46,618 nucleotides of DNA from Anaerolineales bacterium (GCA_020630175.1 JAHDBW010000013.1:1-46618), one strand, 5' to 3'; positions 8,432 through 17,184 are shown, numbered from the stretch's first letter. Notes: generated from the sequence alone by a model not told the origin. Program-made: numbers and translations.

Positions 8432-11164
8432 ATGAAAAAATTATTGTTATGCCTGTGTGGCATTAGTGTGATGTTATCTAGCTGCGTTGCGCTAGAAGCG
8501 TATCCACCAAATATTGCCCTAGAACGGGACTGCATCGACCCTGAATTAGATTACGACACGCGCTACGGATGGCAGTACACCGCTAAAGTGGTGCCGCCCG
8601 TAACAGATTGGCGCTTTCAATTAGATCCAGACGATGTCGGTCAAGCCCAAGCTTGGTATGCAATAGACGCGGACCTGAGCGCTTGGGACACGAGCGCCCC
8701 CGGCTTAGCATGGGAAGAACAAGGCTATGAAGACTACGACGGCATCGCTTGGTACTCTGCTTCATTTGCGCCCAAAGATTTTTGGGACACCTTCTACCTT
8801 GGCTTAGCGGATGTTGATGATGACGCCACGCTTTGGGTCAATGGCGTTGAAACCGATTGGCGCTTGATTGCAGATGCCAACACGCAGGTGATTGCATTGC
8901 CCGTAGAACCCGTCACAATTACCATTCGCGTGGTGGATGAAGGCGGCTTTGGCGGCATCAAAACGCCGGTCAATGTTGGCCGTACCCCGTTTGATGTGCT
9001 AACCGATTCAGAATATGTGCGTTGGTTGGCCGCCCAAAATCCAGATTGGCCAATGCCAGGCTGGGCGCGCGATGCGTATTATGCGTGGGCTTTTACTGGC
9101 CAGTTCCGGTCTGATCACGAAGCGTTGCTGACAACGGAAGGCTCTGTTGCCCCGTGGGGCGCTGCGCCAACCGTGGCCCTGCTGTTGCGTGACCGTAACA
9201 CAGGCGAACTGCTACAGCCGCAGCCAGAAATGTCTCTGTTGGATGAGGTGCTGCCAATCCCCAAAGCGCGCTGGAATTCCGCTGGGCTTGATTTTGATAC
9301 GACCCTGATTACAGATTTCAATGAGTTCCGTGTCAATTGGGAGGTTGGTATCCAAAATCCGACCGACGCGCCGATTGAAGCCGACCTGATTGCTGTGGTG
9401 CGTCCATTCCGTATTCATCGTGATATGTACCGGATTCATGGGATTGCCTTTGATCGTGGCAATCGTATTTGGGTCAATGGGGATCAACCGTACATGCAAT
9501 TCTCCGCCACGCCAGATGCGGTGTTGACAGGTGCTTATGGCGAGGTGATTGAATCGTTAGCGGCAGGGACGTTTAGCGGTGCAGATAAGCTTGAATGCGC
9601 CGCACAGTATGATGGCAGTGCCGCCGCTGTGTTTGCTTTAGATATCGCGCCGGGCGAACGCTACGACCTCAACTTGGTGTTCCCAAATAAGGCGGCAGCC
9701 CCATTCCCCGCATCGTCTGCGGGCAGTTTAGTGCCAGATACGGGTTACTTTGTGGCCCGTGATCTAGATCTGCAAGCAATCCAAATTCCAGATGAATTTG
9801 TGTGGAATGGCTACCGCGCTTCCTATGGCTTTTTACAAATTGCCGCTGATGATGAAGGGATTCGTCCCGGCCCCGGTGAGCATAACGCCATTTGGATTAG
9901 AGACTTGGCCTACATTGGGGAAGCGCTGTTGGCGAACAATAGCAACCTCATCAACGACTATTTGAGCGTGGTGTTTGAGCTGCAAACCGCCGAGGGGTTA
10001 GTGCCGCCGGTTATTTTGCAGGCCAATGGGCAACTGTTGCCGCGGCCAGATACAGAAGAATGGGACTCGCAAGGCCAAGCGATCTTTTTGATTGCCGAAA
10101 CTTACCGCTATCAGCAAGACATCACGCTATTGGAAGCGTATTACGACAATGTGCTGCGCGCTGCCCAGTTTATTCAACAACTGCGGACGCAAACGGTTGA
10201 TAATCCGGTTGAAACGCGTGGCCTATTGCCGCCTAGCCTTAGTGCTGAAGATCTTGGGCCAGACACTTATCACCATTACTGGGATGATTATTGGTCAGTT
10301 GCGGGTCTTGAAGACGCCGCATTCATCGCCACAACGCTAGGCCACACGGACGACGCAGCATGGATGCTGGCCGAAGCAGATGCGCTCCGCACGGCAATTC
10401 ATGACAGCGTAACAGCCGTGATGGGACCCGAGCCAGCATATATTCCGGGCGCGCCAGAAAATATTGAAAGTTCGGCGATGGCGCGTGGCACTGGTCCGAG
10501 TATGTTCCCGGCCAAAATTTGGGAATGGGACGATCCGCTTTTGGAGCGCTCATTTGATGAATATCACCAGCGTTGGATCAATCCGGCGAACGGTGGTTAC
10601 GTGCATATTTATGGCCAATACTGGCCGTATGGTGGCTTAGGCTTGGCGCGTAATTATTTGCGGTTGGGGCGGCAAGATGTCGTGCACCAAATTCTGGGGT
10701 GGACGCTCACGCATCAGACGATACCGGGGACGTTTGTTTGGGCGGAGCAAGTTAGCCCAGAACAGGGCGGGATTAGCGGCGGTGATATGCCACACGCTTG
10801 GGCAATGGCAAATTACATGATGCTAATCCGTGAAATGCTAGTGCTGCGCGATGGTGACACGTTAGAAGTATTTGCTGGTGTGCCGCCAAGTTGGCTGGAG
10901 GCTGGCAAAGAGATTCGGCTCAATGGGCTAACAACGGCCTATGGGCCGATAGAGGCCAGCATTGATAGTACATTGACAATTGTTGAAGACGATTGGACTG
11001 GCACGTTGGATGTCTCGCTTGGCAGTGCTGCGCCACCAAATGGCTTCCGCTGGCGTTTGCAACAACTCCCGGACCGTGTCATTTCGGACCAAGACGTGAT
11101 TTTAGATGGTGAATGGCTCTATATTCCAAGCGGTGGGGCAGAGTTTCAGCTTGTTTATGAGTAG
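8432..11164 (+). CDS. Lipoprotein with six-hairpin glycosidase domain
   Basis: This is a 910-residue predicted lipoprotein: the N-terminus MKKLLLCLCGISVML is followed by the lipobox LSSC (Cys18). Residues about 85-165 look like a GH2-type jelly roll (TLWVNGVETDW). Residues about 480-800 look like an (alpha/alpha)6 six-hairpin glycosidase, with NAIWIRDLAYIGEALL, DTEEWDSQGQAIFLIAETY and GTFVWAEQVSP containing candidate acid residues. The C-terminus (GVPPSWLEAGKEIRLNGL) matches the beta cap common in such enzymes. The likely role is hydrolysis of a surface or environmental glycan, though the exact GH family cannot be set by eye. It is the third gene of a tight operon with 3-base spacing. The ribosome binding site is absent or weak, which suggests coupled translation. 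Confidence 0.7.
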   Translation: MKKLLLCLCGISVMLSSCVALEAYPPNIALERDCIDPELDYDTRYGWQYTAKVVPPVTDWRFQLDPDDVGQAQAWYAIDADLSAWDTSAPGLAWEEQGYEDYDGIAWYSASFAPKDFWDTFYLGLADVDDDATLWVNGVETDWRLIADANTQVIALPVEPVTITIRVVDEGGFGGIKTPVNVGRTPFDVLTDSEYVRWLAAQNPDWPMPGWARDAYYAWAFTGQFRSDHEALLTTEGSVAPWGAAPTVALLLRDRNTGELLQPQPEMSLLDEVLPIPKARWNSAGLDFDTTLITDFNEFRVNWEVGIQNPTDAPIEADLIAVVRPFRIHRDMYRIHGIAFDRGNRIWVNGDQPYMQFSATPDAVLTGAYGEVIESLAAGTFSGADKLECAAQYDGSAAAVFALDIAPGERYDLNLVFPNKAAAPFPASSAGSLVPDTGYFVARDLDLQAIQIPDEFVWNGYRASYGFLQIAADDEGIRPGPGEHNAIWIRDLAYIGEALLANNSNLINDYLSVVFELQTAEGLVPPVILQANGQLLPRPDTEEWDSQGQAIFLIAETYRYQQDITLLEAYYDNVLRAAQFIQQLRTQTVDNPVETRGLLPPSLSAEDLGPDTYHHYWDDYWSVAGLEDAAFIATTLGHTDDAAWMLAEADALRTAIHDSVTAVMGPEPAYIPGAPENIESSAMARGTGPSMFPAKIWEWDDPLLERSFDEYHQRWINPANGGYVHIYGQYWPYGGLGLARNYLRLGRQDVVHQILGWTLTHQTIPGTFVWAEQVSPEQGGISGGDMPHAWAMANYMMLIREMLVLRDGDTLEVFAGVPPSWLEAGKEIRLNGLTTAYGPIEASIDSTLTIVEDDWTGTLDVSLGSAAPPNGFRWRLQQLPDRVISDQDVILDGEWLYIPSGGAEFQLVYE

Positions 11165-11176
11165 GTTTTTTGGGGC

Positions 11177-11294
11177 CGCCTGAGGCTGAAGCCGTCAGGC
11201 TAGTGGATGGGGGAAAGCCCGTTGGGCTGGAGTTGGGTGCGTTTGTTTTTGGAATTATTATCGCAGGCGTTGTCTTGGCTTTGGTGATGGATAA
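11177..11294. repeat. 118-bp exact direct repeat, copy 1
   Basis: The first of two copies that read as identical over 118 bases, with a period of 160. It begins with a hairpin (GCCTGA, inner GGC-TGAA-GCC, TCAGGC) followed by a second (AGCCC-GTT-GGGCT). One plus-strand frame stays open through the copy and would encode a hydrophobic segment. It starts 12 bases after the glycosidase stop codon. No T-run follows the hairpins, so it is not an ordinary terminator. Confidence 0.85.
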
Positions 11295-11336
11295 GGTTGC
11301 GATGTCTATGCTTCTTTTGGGGTGATTTTCTTTGTT

Positions 11337-11454
11337 CGCCTGAGGCTGAAGCCGTCAGGCTAGTGGATGGGGGAAAGCCCGTTGGGCTGGAGTTGGGTGC
11401 GTTTGTTTTTGGAATTATTATCGCAGGCGTTGTCTTGGCTTTGGTGATGGATAA
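11337..11454. repeat. 118-bp exact direct repeat, copy 2
   Basis: The second identical copy of the 118-base unit, separated from the first by 42 unrelated bases. It carries the same two hairpins. The same hydrophobic frame is again open but shifted by one base relative to copy 1, because the 160-base period is not a multiple of three. It lies 45 bases before the terminator at 11500. Confidence 0.85.
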
Positions 11455-11499
11455 ACATAGTTGATAATGCGGGGTTGTTCTAACTTCTTTGCAAGAATC

Positions 11500-11529
11500 A
11501 AAAAGGCGCTCATTGCTGAGCGCCTTTTT
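11500..11529. terminator. Bidirectional terminator between glycosidase operon and Fe-S carrier gene
   Basis: A perfect 13-base stem (AAAAAGGCGCTCA at 11500-11512 with its complement at 11517-11529) and a TTGC loop carry T-runs on both strands. It can serve the minus-strand Fe-S carrier gene and the plus-strand operon. Confidence 0.9.
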
Positions 11530-11556
11530 ATTTTGTTTTGTGAGCTAGTGGCTAGC

Positions 11557-11976
11557 TTAGCAACCGCAGCTGCCACCGCTGCCTTCAGCAGCTGGGGCGC
11601 TTTCGTCGGTGCGGAAGCTGTGACCACAACCACATGATGACACTGCATTTGGGTTGTCGATGCGGAAACCGCCACCCATGAGGTTGTCAACATAGTCAAT
11701 GGTTGCGCCTTGTAGGTACATCATTGAGGTTGGATCAATAAAGAGCTTGATGCCTTGATCTTCAAGCACGGTGTCAAAGTCGCGTTCTTCGCCTTCAAGT
11801 GCCATGCCATATTGCAAGCCACTGCAACCACCACCTGAAACAAACACGCGCAAACCGTGATCGGTAAGTTGGCGTTCTTCCAAGAGAGTGCGGACTTTTT
11901 CTACTGCAACTGCGGTCATCGTGATGTCTTCATCAGCGATGGTAATATCTTTTGTTTCAATAACTGGGGCTGCCAT
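11557..11976 (-). CDS. erpA: A-type iron-sulfur carrier (HesB/IscA/ErpA family) with extra CGC tail
   Basis: This 139-residue member of the A-type Fe-S carrier family receives clusters from the assembly scaffold and passes them to apoproteins such as the complex I subunits encoded nearby. The three conserved ligands are present: Cys51 in GGGCSG, and Cys115 and Cys117 in SSCGCG followed by HSF. NPNA before the CGC is also typical. The protein is longer than the usual 105-120 residues at both ends. The C-terminal tail ends GGSCGC, adding Cys137 and Cys139 in a second CGC motif. An AAAGGAG site at 11984-11990 fixes the start, and a promoter lies at 12019-12047. The exact paralogue (ErpA or IscA) is not certain, so the symbol is provisional. 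Confidence 0.85.
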   Translation of the reverse strand: MAAPVIETKDITIADEDITMTAVAVEKVRTLLEERQLTDHGLRVFVSGGGCSGLQYGMALEGEERDFDTVLEDQGIKLFIDPTSMMYLQGATIDYVDNLMGGGFRIDNPNAVSSCGCGHSFRTDESAPAAEGSGGSCGC

Positions 11977-12018
11977 AATTAGGCTCCTTTTTACAAATAA
12001 ATTGAATTTTGTACTCTC

Positions 12019-12047
12019 AGTTTAACATTATGTGTAGGGTGGGTCAA
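12019..12047 (-). promoter_or_regulatory. Promoter of the A-type Fe-S carrier gene
   Basis: On the minus strand TTGACC (12047-12042) and TAAACT (12024-12019) are spaced by 17 bases, with a predicted leader of about 35 bases that contains the AAAGGAG ribosome binding site. Confidence 0.5.
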
Positions 12048-12268
12048 TGCGAGCGGCTGATTCTAATATGGTTCTGATGATTGTTCTCCCATTCCTGTTA
12101 GATTGTGAGAATTTGTTGTGCAACGTTAGGCGTTTACTATGAACACGCACCATAAAATAAACAGATACTGTTCATGTCTATACGGCAAAATCACAGCGTT
12201 CTGTGCACGTTGCTCTATACAATAGGTAGTTTATAGCTGTATATAAACCAGACAAGAGATTTTCCTTT

Positions 12269-13249
12269 ATGAAAGCTGTACAAATCCTTATGCGTGACCA
12301 AGTTTCGATTGTGGATGTTGATCCGCCGTCTTTGGAAGCTAACCGTGTTCTTTTGAAAGCTAATTGTATTAGCTTATGCGGCAGCGATGTCTGGATGTTG
12401 CAGGACGCACCACCAGAAGACTATCCACAGCCGATAGGTGTTTCTGGGCATGAAGTTGTGAGTGAAGTGGTTGCAATTGGCAAGCATACTGGCGCATTAG
12501 ACTTTGCAGTGGGTGACCATGTTTTGGTGCTTAGCCCGGCCTTAGATGCCATGTCCGAGTTGTATATTGCCCCAATCCAAAATGTGTTGCCATTGCCTAG
12601 CGGGGTGCCTCTGCCGCATTTATTACAAGCGCAGCAATTGGGCACAGTGATCTACGCCTGTCAGTCGCTGCCAAACGTGATCGGGAAAACAGTTGCTGTC
12701 ATCGGGCAAGGCTCAGCTGGGCTGTGGTTCAATTTGATGTTAAAGCGTTTGGGCGCGAGACGCGTAGTGGGGTTGGACCTGCATGCACATCGTGTTGCGC
12801 TGAGTACGCACTTTGAGGCTGATCTTGGTCTACATAATGAAGGCATGGCAGAGCCTGAGGCCGTTGCAGCAGTAAATCATGCGTGTCATAACGCTGAAGT
12901 TGATATTGTGATCGATGCGGCGGGCACAGAAAGCGCGCTCAATTTGGCAATTGCGTTAGCAACGCGTGAAGGGTTTATTTTGAGCTTTGGCGTGCCACAT
13001 CAGCAACAGCTAACGCTGGACTATTACAAGTTATTTCGAAAATGCCTGACGGTACGGGCTGTTGTCGGCGCAACAATTGGCGACCCAACGCACGCCTGTA
13101 CCCGCCAAGCCATCGATTTGATCGCGAATGGCATCGTTGATCTGACGCCGTTGATTACGCATCACTTCCCATTTTCAGCGGTTGCCAAGGCCTACGCGCT
13201 GCAAGCAAATCCGCAAGATGGGGCGGTGAAGATTGTGGTGAATTTCTAA
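12269..13249 (+). CDS. Zinc-type medium-chain alcohol dehydrogenase lacking the structural-zinc lobe
   Basis: This is a 326-residue MDR-family dehydrogenase. Catalytic-zinc ligands are visible as Cys37 (LCGSD) and His61-Glu62 (SGHE). The Rossmann motif GQGSAG is at 146-151 and Asp170 ends beta-2, which favours NAD(H) over NADP(H). Between residues 85 and 110 the four cysteines that bind structural zinc in classical ADHs are absent and the loop is short, so the protein is about 20 residues below the usual length. The closest types are sorbitol/threonine dehydrogenase-like oxidoreductases; the substrate cannot be deduced. It is transcribed alone between the divergent Fe-S carrier gene and the iscX operon. 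The start ATG lacks a strong ribosome binding site. No clear promoter is seen in 12048-12268 beyond AT-rich TATACAAT and TATATAAA stretches. Confidence 0.8.
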   Translation: MKAVQILMRDQVSIVDVDPPSLEANRVLLKANCISLCGSDVWMLQDAPPEDYPQPIGVSGHEVVSEVVAIGKHTGALDFAVGDHVLVLSPALDAMSELYIAPIQNVLPLPSGVPLPHLLQAQQLGTVIYACQSLPNVIGKTVAVIGQGSAGLWFNLMLKRLGARRVVGLDLHAHRVALSTHFEADLGLHNEGMAEPEAVAAVNHACHNAEVDIVIDAAGTESALNLAIALATREGFILSFGVPHQQQLTLDYYKLFRKCLTVRAVVGATIGDPTHACTRQAIDLIANGIVDLTPLITHHFPFSAVAKAYALQANPQDGAVKIVVNF

Positions 13250-13268
13250 TCTTTGATTTTCATTTACG

Positions 13269-13392
13269 AATTACAAATTGGTTTGCATTTTGTTGCCTTT
13301 TTTCTCACAATCTGCGGATTCTGCGCATCTTCTTCCATTGACCTACGCGAAGCCTCCGGACTATAATTCATTCGTTTGTGAAATTTGTAATT
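13269..13392. repeat. 11-bp inverted repeat flanking the iscX-nuo promoter
   Basis: AATTACAAATT at 13269-13279 is the exact complement of AATTTGTAATT at 13382-13392. The arms lie about 60 bases upstream of the -35 box and just after the predicted transcription start, so they could be paired binding sites for one regulator. Both arms are AT-rich, so chance is possible. Confidence 0.4.
13338..13367 (+). promoter_or_regulatory. Promoter of the iscX-nuoB-nuoCD-nuoI operon
   Basis: TTGACC (13338-13343) and a perfect TATAAT (13362-13367) are spaced by 18 bases, one of the best sigma-70-type matches in the window. The transcript would start near 13374 and leave a leader of about 60 bases before the TTG start of iscX. 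Confidence 0.7.
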
Positions 13393-13433
13393 ATCGGTGG
13401 GCTATGTGGGTTTGAATGCGGTAAAATAACGTA

Positions 13434-13661
13434 TTGAACGAACAGAATTCAGCGCTTACTCTTTATTGGGATGCTTCCTTTGCGATCGCGATGCGGCTCA
13501 AAGATCGTTTCCCAAATGAAACCTTGGAACACGTTTCCTTAAATGATATTTATCAGTGGGTGATCGCGTTGCCTAACTTCGGGGACGACCCGGACCTAGT
13601 CAACGACGACTTCCTGCACGCAATCTACCAAGACTGGTACGAGGAGATAGATAAACCATGA
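13434..13661 (+). CDS. iscX: IscX-like Fe-S assembly protein
   Basis: This 75-residue acidic protein matches the IscX (YfhJ) family, which binds the cysteine desulfurase IscS and iron and modulates Fe-S cluster assembly. Family features are the N-terminal WD motif (LYWDAS), LNDIYQWV, the acidic FGDDP and the C-terminal [12 protein letters not shown] start at 13434 is chosen because no ATG or GTG precedes the conserved WD. The stop overlaps the nuoB start by four bases (ATGA). IscX genes usually sit at the end of isc operons, so the position directly in front of nuoB is unusual and fits a role in supplying clusters to the complex I subunits that follow. Confidence 0.85.
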   Translation: MNEQNSALTLYWDASFAIAMRLKDRFPNETLEHVSLNDIYQWVIALPNFGDDPDLVNDDFLHAIYQDWYEEIDKP

Positions 13662-14287
13662 CGGATGAACTAAAAAATCCGAACATTCCAGTTCCTGCGG
13701 AACTTGAAGGCACGGTCACAATTACAACCCTAGATAAGTTGTACAACTGGAGCCGCCGCTCTTCAATCTTTCCAATGATTTTTGGTCTGGCTTGCTGTGC
13801 AATCGAAATGATTTGTGCTGCATCTAGCCGCTTTGATCTTGCCCGCTTTGGGATGGAAGTTTTCCGCGCAACGCCACGTCAATCTGACCTGATGATTGTG
13901 TCTGGAACTGTCACCAAGAAAATGGTGCCGCAAATTGTTCGTCTGTACAACCAAATGCCAGAACCTAAATATGTGATGGCAATGGGGGCTTGTGCAAGTG
14001 GTGGTGGTCCTTTCAAAGAAGGCTACAACGTTGTGTCTGGGATTGATAAGTTCATTCCCGTTGACGTTTACGTACCAGGTTGTCCTCCGACTCCACAAGC
14101 ATTGATTTTCGGCTTGATCAAACTTCAAGAAAAAATCGACCAACAATCAATCAAGAGCGTGCCTTGGTACAACTCTGATGCTATTGAAGCAATTCCAATT
14201 CCAATTCTTGGTCCAGATCTCATTGATCCACGCCAAGGTAGTCAGATTGCCCGTGAAATGGCAGTCGCGACGGAGGCCGAAGCGTAA
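13658..14287 (+). CDS. nuoB: NADH-quinone oxidoreductase subunit B
   Basis: This 209-residue subunit of complex I binds the terminal cluster N2, which passes electrons to quinone. The four N2 cysteines are present: the adjacent Cys46-Cys47 (LACCAIEM), Cys112 (GACASGG) and Cys142 (PGCPPTP). The protein acts on the cytoplasmic face at the junction with the membrane arm. It starts by ATGA overlap with iscX and ends with a one-base overlap (TAATG) into nuoCD, so translation is probably coupled. nuoA, which normally precedes nuoB, is absent. The C-terminal extension past residue 165 is somewhat longer than in compact homologues. Confidence 0.95.
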   Translation: MTDELKNPNIPVPAELEGTVTITTLDKLYNWSRRSSIFPMIFGLACCAIEMICAASSRFDLARFGMEVFRATPRQSDLMIVSGTVTKKMVPQIVRLYNQMPEPKYVMAMGACASGGGPFKEGYNVVSGIDKFIPVDVYVPGCPPTPQALIFGLIKLQEKIDQQSIKSVPWYNSDAIEAIPIPILGPDLIDPRQGSQIAREMAVATEAEA

Positions 14288-16053
14288 TGGCAGCGCCAGC
14301 AACACCTAACACTGAAACTGAAGTACTCTCACTCGAAGAAAAATTCGCTGGGATTGCTAGTCCAGACACCCGTGAAGGGTATGAAGGTTACATCATCGCT
14401 GCTGACAAAGCAGAAGAAGTTGTAAAGTACATTCGTGATGACCTTGGGTATGACTATCTTTCATCCGTAACCGGTGTTGATTATCTTGAAGATGATCACA
14501 TGGAAGTGGTGTACCACGCCTTCAAAACTGAAGGTGGGCCAGCGCTGAATTTCAAGATCCAAACCGATCGTGAAAATCCACGCGTACCGTCGATCACGCA
14601 CCTTTATCCAGCAGCTGAGTTCCAAGAACGTGAAGCCTACGACATGTACGGCATCTTGTTCGATGGACACCCAGACCTGCGCCGCATTTTGATGTGGGAT
14701 GACTTTGAAGGTTGGCCAATGCGTAAGGATTGGAAAGAAGCTTACTATGAAGCTGAAACCAAGCCTTTCAAAAACCGCTGGCCGGGTGGGGATGTTTACC
14801 GCATTGAAGCAAACAACCCATTCAACAAAAATGTTGTTTATCCAGAAGGGTTCAACCTAAACGGTTACAACCCACTTGGCGATAAAACCTTGTACGACAT
14901 GCTCAATCAGTATGATCGTGGTGGTAGCAACCTCAAGACAGATCAAATTGTGGTCAACATTGGCCCACAACACCCTTCAACCCACGGTGTGTTCCGCATG
15001 GTTGTGCGTTTGGATGGTGAAAATGTGAATGCCTTGAAACCAGTTTTTGGTTACTTGCATCGCAACCATGAAAAAATCGGCGAACGCAACACTTGGTTGA
15101 TGAACATGCCGTACACCGATCGTCTAGATTACCTGACATCGATGTGCAACAACCACGCATATGCGCTCACCGTTGAAAAAATGATGGGCTTGGAAGTTCC
15201 AGAACGCGCAGATTACATCCGCGTGCTGATGAACGAACTGACCCGTATTGCCAGCCACTTGTGGGCAACCGGCTTCTTGCTGAACGACCTTGGTGCTTTC
15301 CAAACGCCAATGTTGTACCTCATCAAGAACCGTGAATTGATCTTGGACTTCTTCGAAGCAACGTCAGGCACACGCATGATGTGTAACTACAGCCGCTTCG
15401 GTGGGGTTGCTTACGATTTGCCTGATACGCTACGTGATGAAAACACCATGGACTGGCTCCATGAAATGATCCACGAACGCTTGCCACGTGGCTTGGAAGA
15501 GCTCGAACGCTTCCTGAGCAACAATGAAATTGTGCGCACCCGTGCGATTGGCCTAAGCCCAGTTACGGCGCAAGAAGCAATTGCGTTGGGCATGTCTGGT
15601 CCTATGTTGCGCGCTGCTGGCGTGCCATATGACGTACGTCGTGCAGAGCCATACGGCATTTATGATCGCTTCGACTTCGACATTCCAGTGGGCACCACTG
15701 GCGATGTTTATGATCGCTACCTTGTTCGCGTGAATGAAATCCGCGAAAGTATCAAAATCTTGAAACAGTGTCTTCGTGATATGCCTGCGAAGGGCGACAT
15801 CATGTCAGTGAAACCAGGCTACACGCACAAAGTGCCAGCCGGTGAAGCATACGGCCGCGGTGAAAATCCGAAGGGCGAACTAGGCTTCTACTGTGTTTCT
15901 AAGGGCAAAGGTCACCCGTATCGCTACCATATCCGCGCTCCTAGTTTCATCAACCTGACTGGGTTGGAAAAACTATGCGTTGGTACAAAAATCGCTGATG
16001 TGGTTGTTGTACTCGGTAGTATTGATATTGTTCTTGGTGAAGTAGACAGATAG
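14287..16053 (+). CDS. nuoCD: Fused NADH-quinone oxidoreductase subunit C/D
   Basis: This 588-residue protein joins NuoC (about residues 12-170, with the [20 protein letters not shown] signature) to NuoD (about 217-588). The NuoD part begins with the GPQHPSTHG motif that forms the quinone pocket, continues through [10 protein letters not shown] with the pocket tyrosine, and ends in the family C-terminus [12 protein letters not shown]. Fused nuoCD is known from enterobacteria and some other groups. It overlaps nuoB by one base and is followed after 62 bases by nuoI. No frameshift or loss of key residues is seen. It belongs to the peripheral arm of complex I. Confidence 0.93.
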   Translation: MAAPATPNTETEVLSLEEKFAGIASPDTREGYEGYIIAADKAEEVVKYIRDDLGYDYLSSVTGVDYLEDDHMEVVYHAFKTEGGPALNFKIQTDRENPRVPSITHLYPAAEFQEREAYDMYGILFDGHPDLRRILMWDDFEGWPMRKDWKEAYYEAETKPFKNRWPGGDVYRIEANNPFNKNVVYPEGFNLNGYNPLGDKTLYDMLNQYDRGGSNLKTDQIVVNIGPQHPSTHGVFRMVVRLDGENVNALKPVFGYLHRNHEKIGERNTWLMNMPYTDRLDYLTSMCNNHAYALTVEKMMGLEVPERADYIRVLMNELTRIASHLWATGFLLNDLGAFQTPMLYLIKNRELILDFFEATSGTRMMCNYSRFGGVAYDLPDTLRDENTMDWLHEMIHERLPRGLEELERFLSNNEIVRTRAIGLSPVTAQEAIALGMSGPMLRAAGVPYDVRRAEPYGIYDRFDFDIPVGTTGDVYDRYLVRVNEIRESIKILKQCLRDMPAKGDIMSVKPGYTHKVPAGEAYGRGENPKGELGFYCVSKGKGHPYRYHIRAPSFINLTGLEKLCVGTKIADVVVVLGSIDIVLGEVDR

Positions 16054-16115
16054 ACAGAATTGAGTAGCAGGGCGCGTGGCAACACAGCGCGGCAACTCTC
16101 AACAAGGATACTCTT

Positions 16116-16925
16116 ATGTATGGATTAGGCATTATTCGCGGCATGGGCATTACGCTCAAGCACTTCGTAGATACCTACGTGGATGACCTACGGTTCTTAG
16201 GCAAACGTTACTATGACGAAAGCTCATTGAAAGTGCGTCAAGGTCCGAAAGCAGCCGGTGCATTTACCGTGCAATATCCGGAAGAAAAATTGGCAATGCC
16301 AGAACGCTTCCGCTTCGTTCCATTCTTGTTATTTGAAGAAAACGAAGATGGCACAACGCAAGATCGCTGTACCTCATGTGGTATTTGCTCTAAGGTTTGC
16401 CCACCGCAGTGTATTTGGATTGAACGGACAAAAGATCCGGTTACCAAACGCCCTGTGCCAGAACCAAAAGATTTCCACATTGATATCGATATCTGCATGA
16501 ACTGTGGTTACTGTGCAGAGTTCTGTCCGTTTGACGCCATCAAGATGGATCATGACTACGAACTAAGCTCTTACGACCGCACATCAGCGCATGTCTTCAA
16601 TAAAGAGCGTCTGTCTAAGCCGGTTTCTTACTACGCCAGCATCCGCCCGAACTTCTTCCTTGCTGAAGAAAAAGTGCGTGCTGAAGAAAATAAGAAGAAA
16701 GCTAAGCAAGCTGAAGCCAAGGCCAAGGCTAAAGGTGGTGGTAAGGCAAAAGCTGCCGCGCCTGCACCTGCCGCCGCAGCGCCTGCTGCCGTTGCAGAAG
16801 CACCAGCGCCAGCCGCCGCACCAGCTGCGTCAGCCGCTGATCTTGATGCCGCCGCTAAGAAAAAAGCACTTGCTGAAAAACGCAAAGCAATGATCGCAGC
16901 GCGCAAAGCGAAGAAAGGCAAATAG
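16116..16925 (+). CDS. nuoI: NADH-quinone oxidoreductase subunit I with Ala/Lys-rich C-terminal tail
   Basis: The 269-residue protein carries the two [4Fe-4S] clusters of the NuoI subunit. The motifs are Cys85-88-91-95 (CTSCGICSKVCP) and Cys127-130-133-137 (CMNCGYCAEFCP). The conserved part ends near residue 180. An Ala/Lys/Pro/Glu-rich tail of about 85 residues follows, low in complexity and strongly basic at the end, and absent from ordinary NuoI (160-200 residues). The start has an AAGGA site at 16104-16108. A terminator follows directly, so the operon stops here without nuoH or the remaining membrane subunits; nuoA, E, F, G, H and J-N must be encoded elsewhere if the complex is complete. 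Confidence 0.9.
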   Translation: MYGLGIIRGMGITLKHFVDTYVDDLRFLGKRYYDESSLKVRQGPKAAGAFTVQYPEEKLAMPERFRFVPFLLFEENEDGTTQDRCTSCGICSKVCPPQCIWIERTKDPVTKRPVPEPKDFHIDIDICMNCGYCAEFCPFDAIKMDHDYELSSYDRTSAHVFNKERLSKPVSYYASIRPNFFLAEEKVRAEENKKKAKQAEAKAKAKGGGKAKAAAPAPAAAAPAAVAEAPAPAAAPAASAADLDAAAKKKALAEKRKAMIAARKAKKGK

Positions 16926-16950
16926 CAAACGCTAACAATCAAGTCTGAAT

Positions 16951-16978
16951 AAAAAAGCACCCAGTTGGGTGCTTTTTT
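16951..16978. terminator. Terminator of the iscX-nuo operon
   Basis: A 12-base stem AAAAAAGCACCC/GGGTGCTTTTTT with an AGTT loop is followed by more T residues. It differs by one loop base from the terminator at 18200-18227. Confidence 0.92.
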
Positions 16979-17184
16979 TGTTTAAGTGGTCGCCGTAGTG
17001 CTGTTGCTTATATCTTTGCCGGGGTGAAGTCAACAGCAGCAGCGCTTACAAATTGGAATTATGTTTGCGGCACCAGGCTAGGGTGGCTTTGCTGAGTAAA
17101 AAAAACGCTTTATTTAGCACATAGCAGAGCATTGCGTTATCCAGAACTCAGGTTAAGACAGAAGACGCCTCGTAGTTCGCAATT

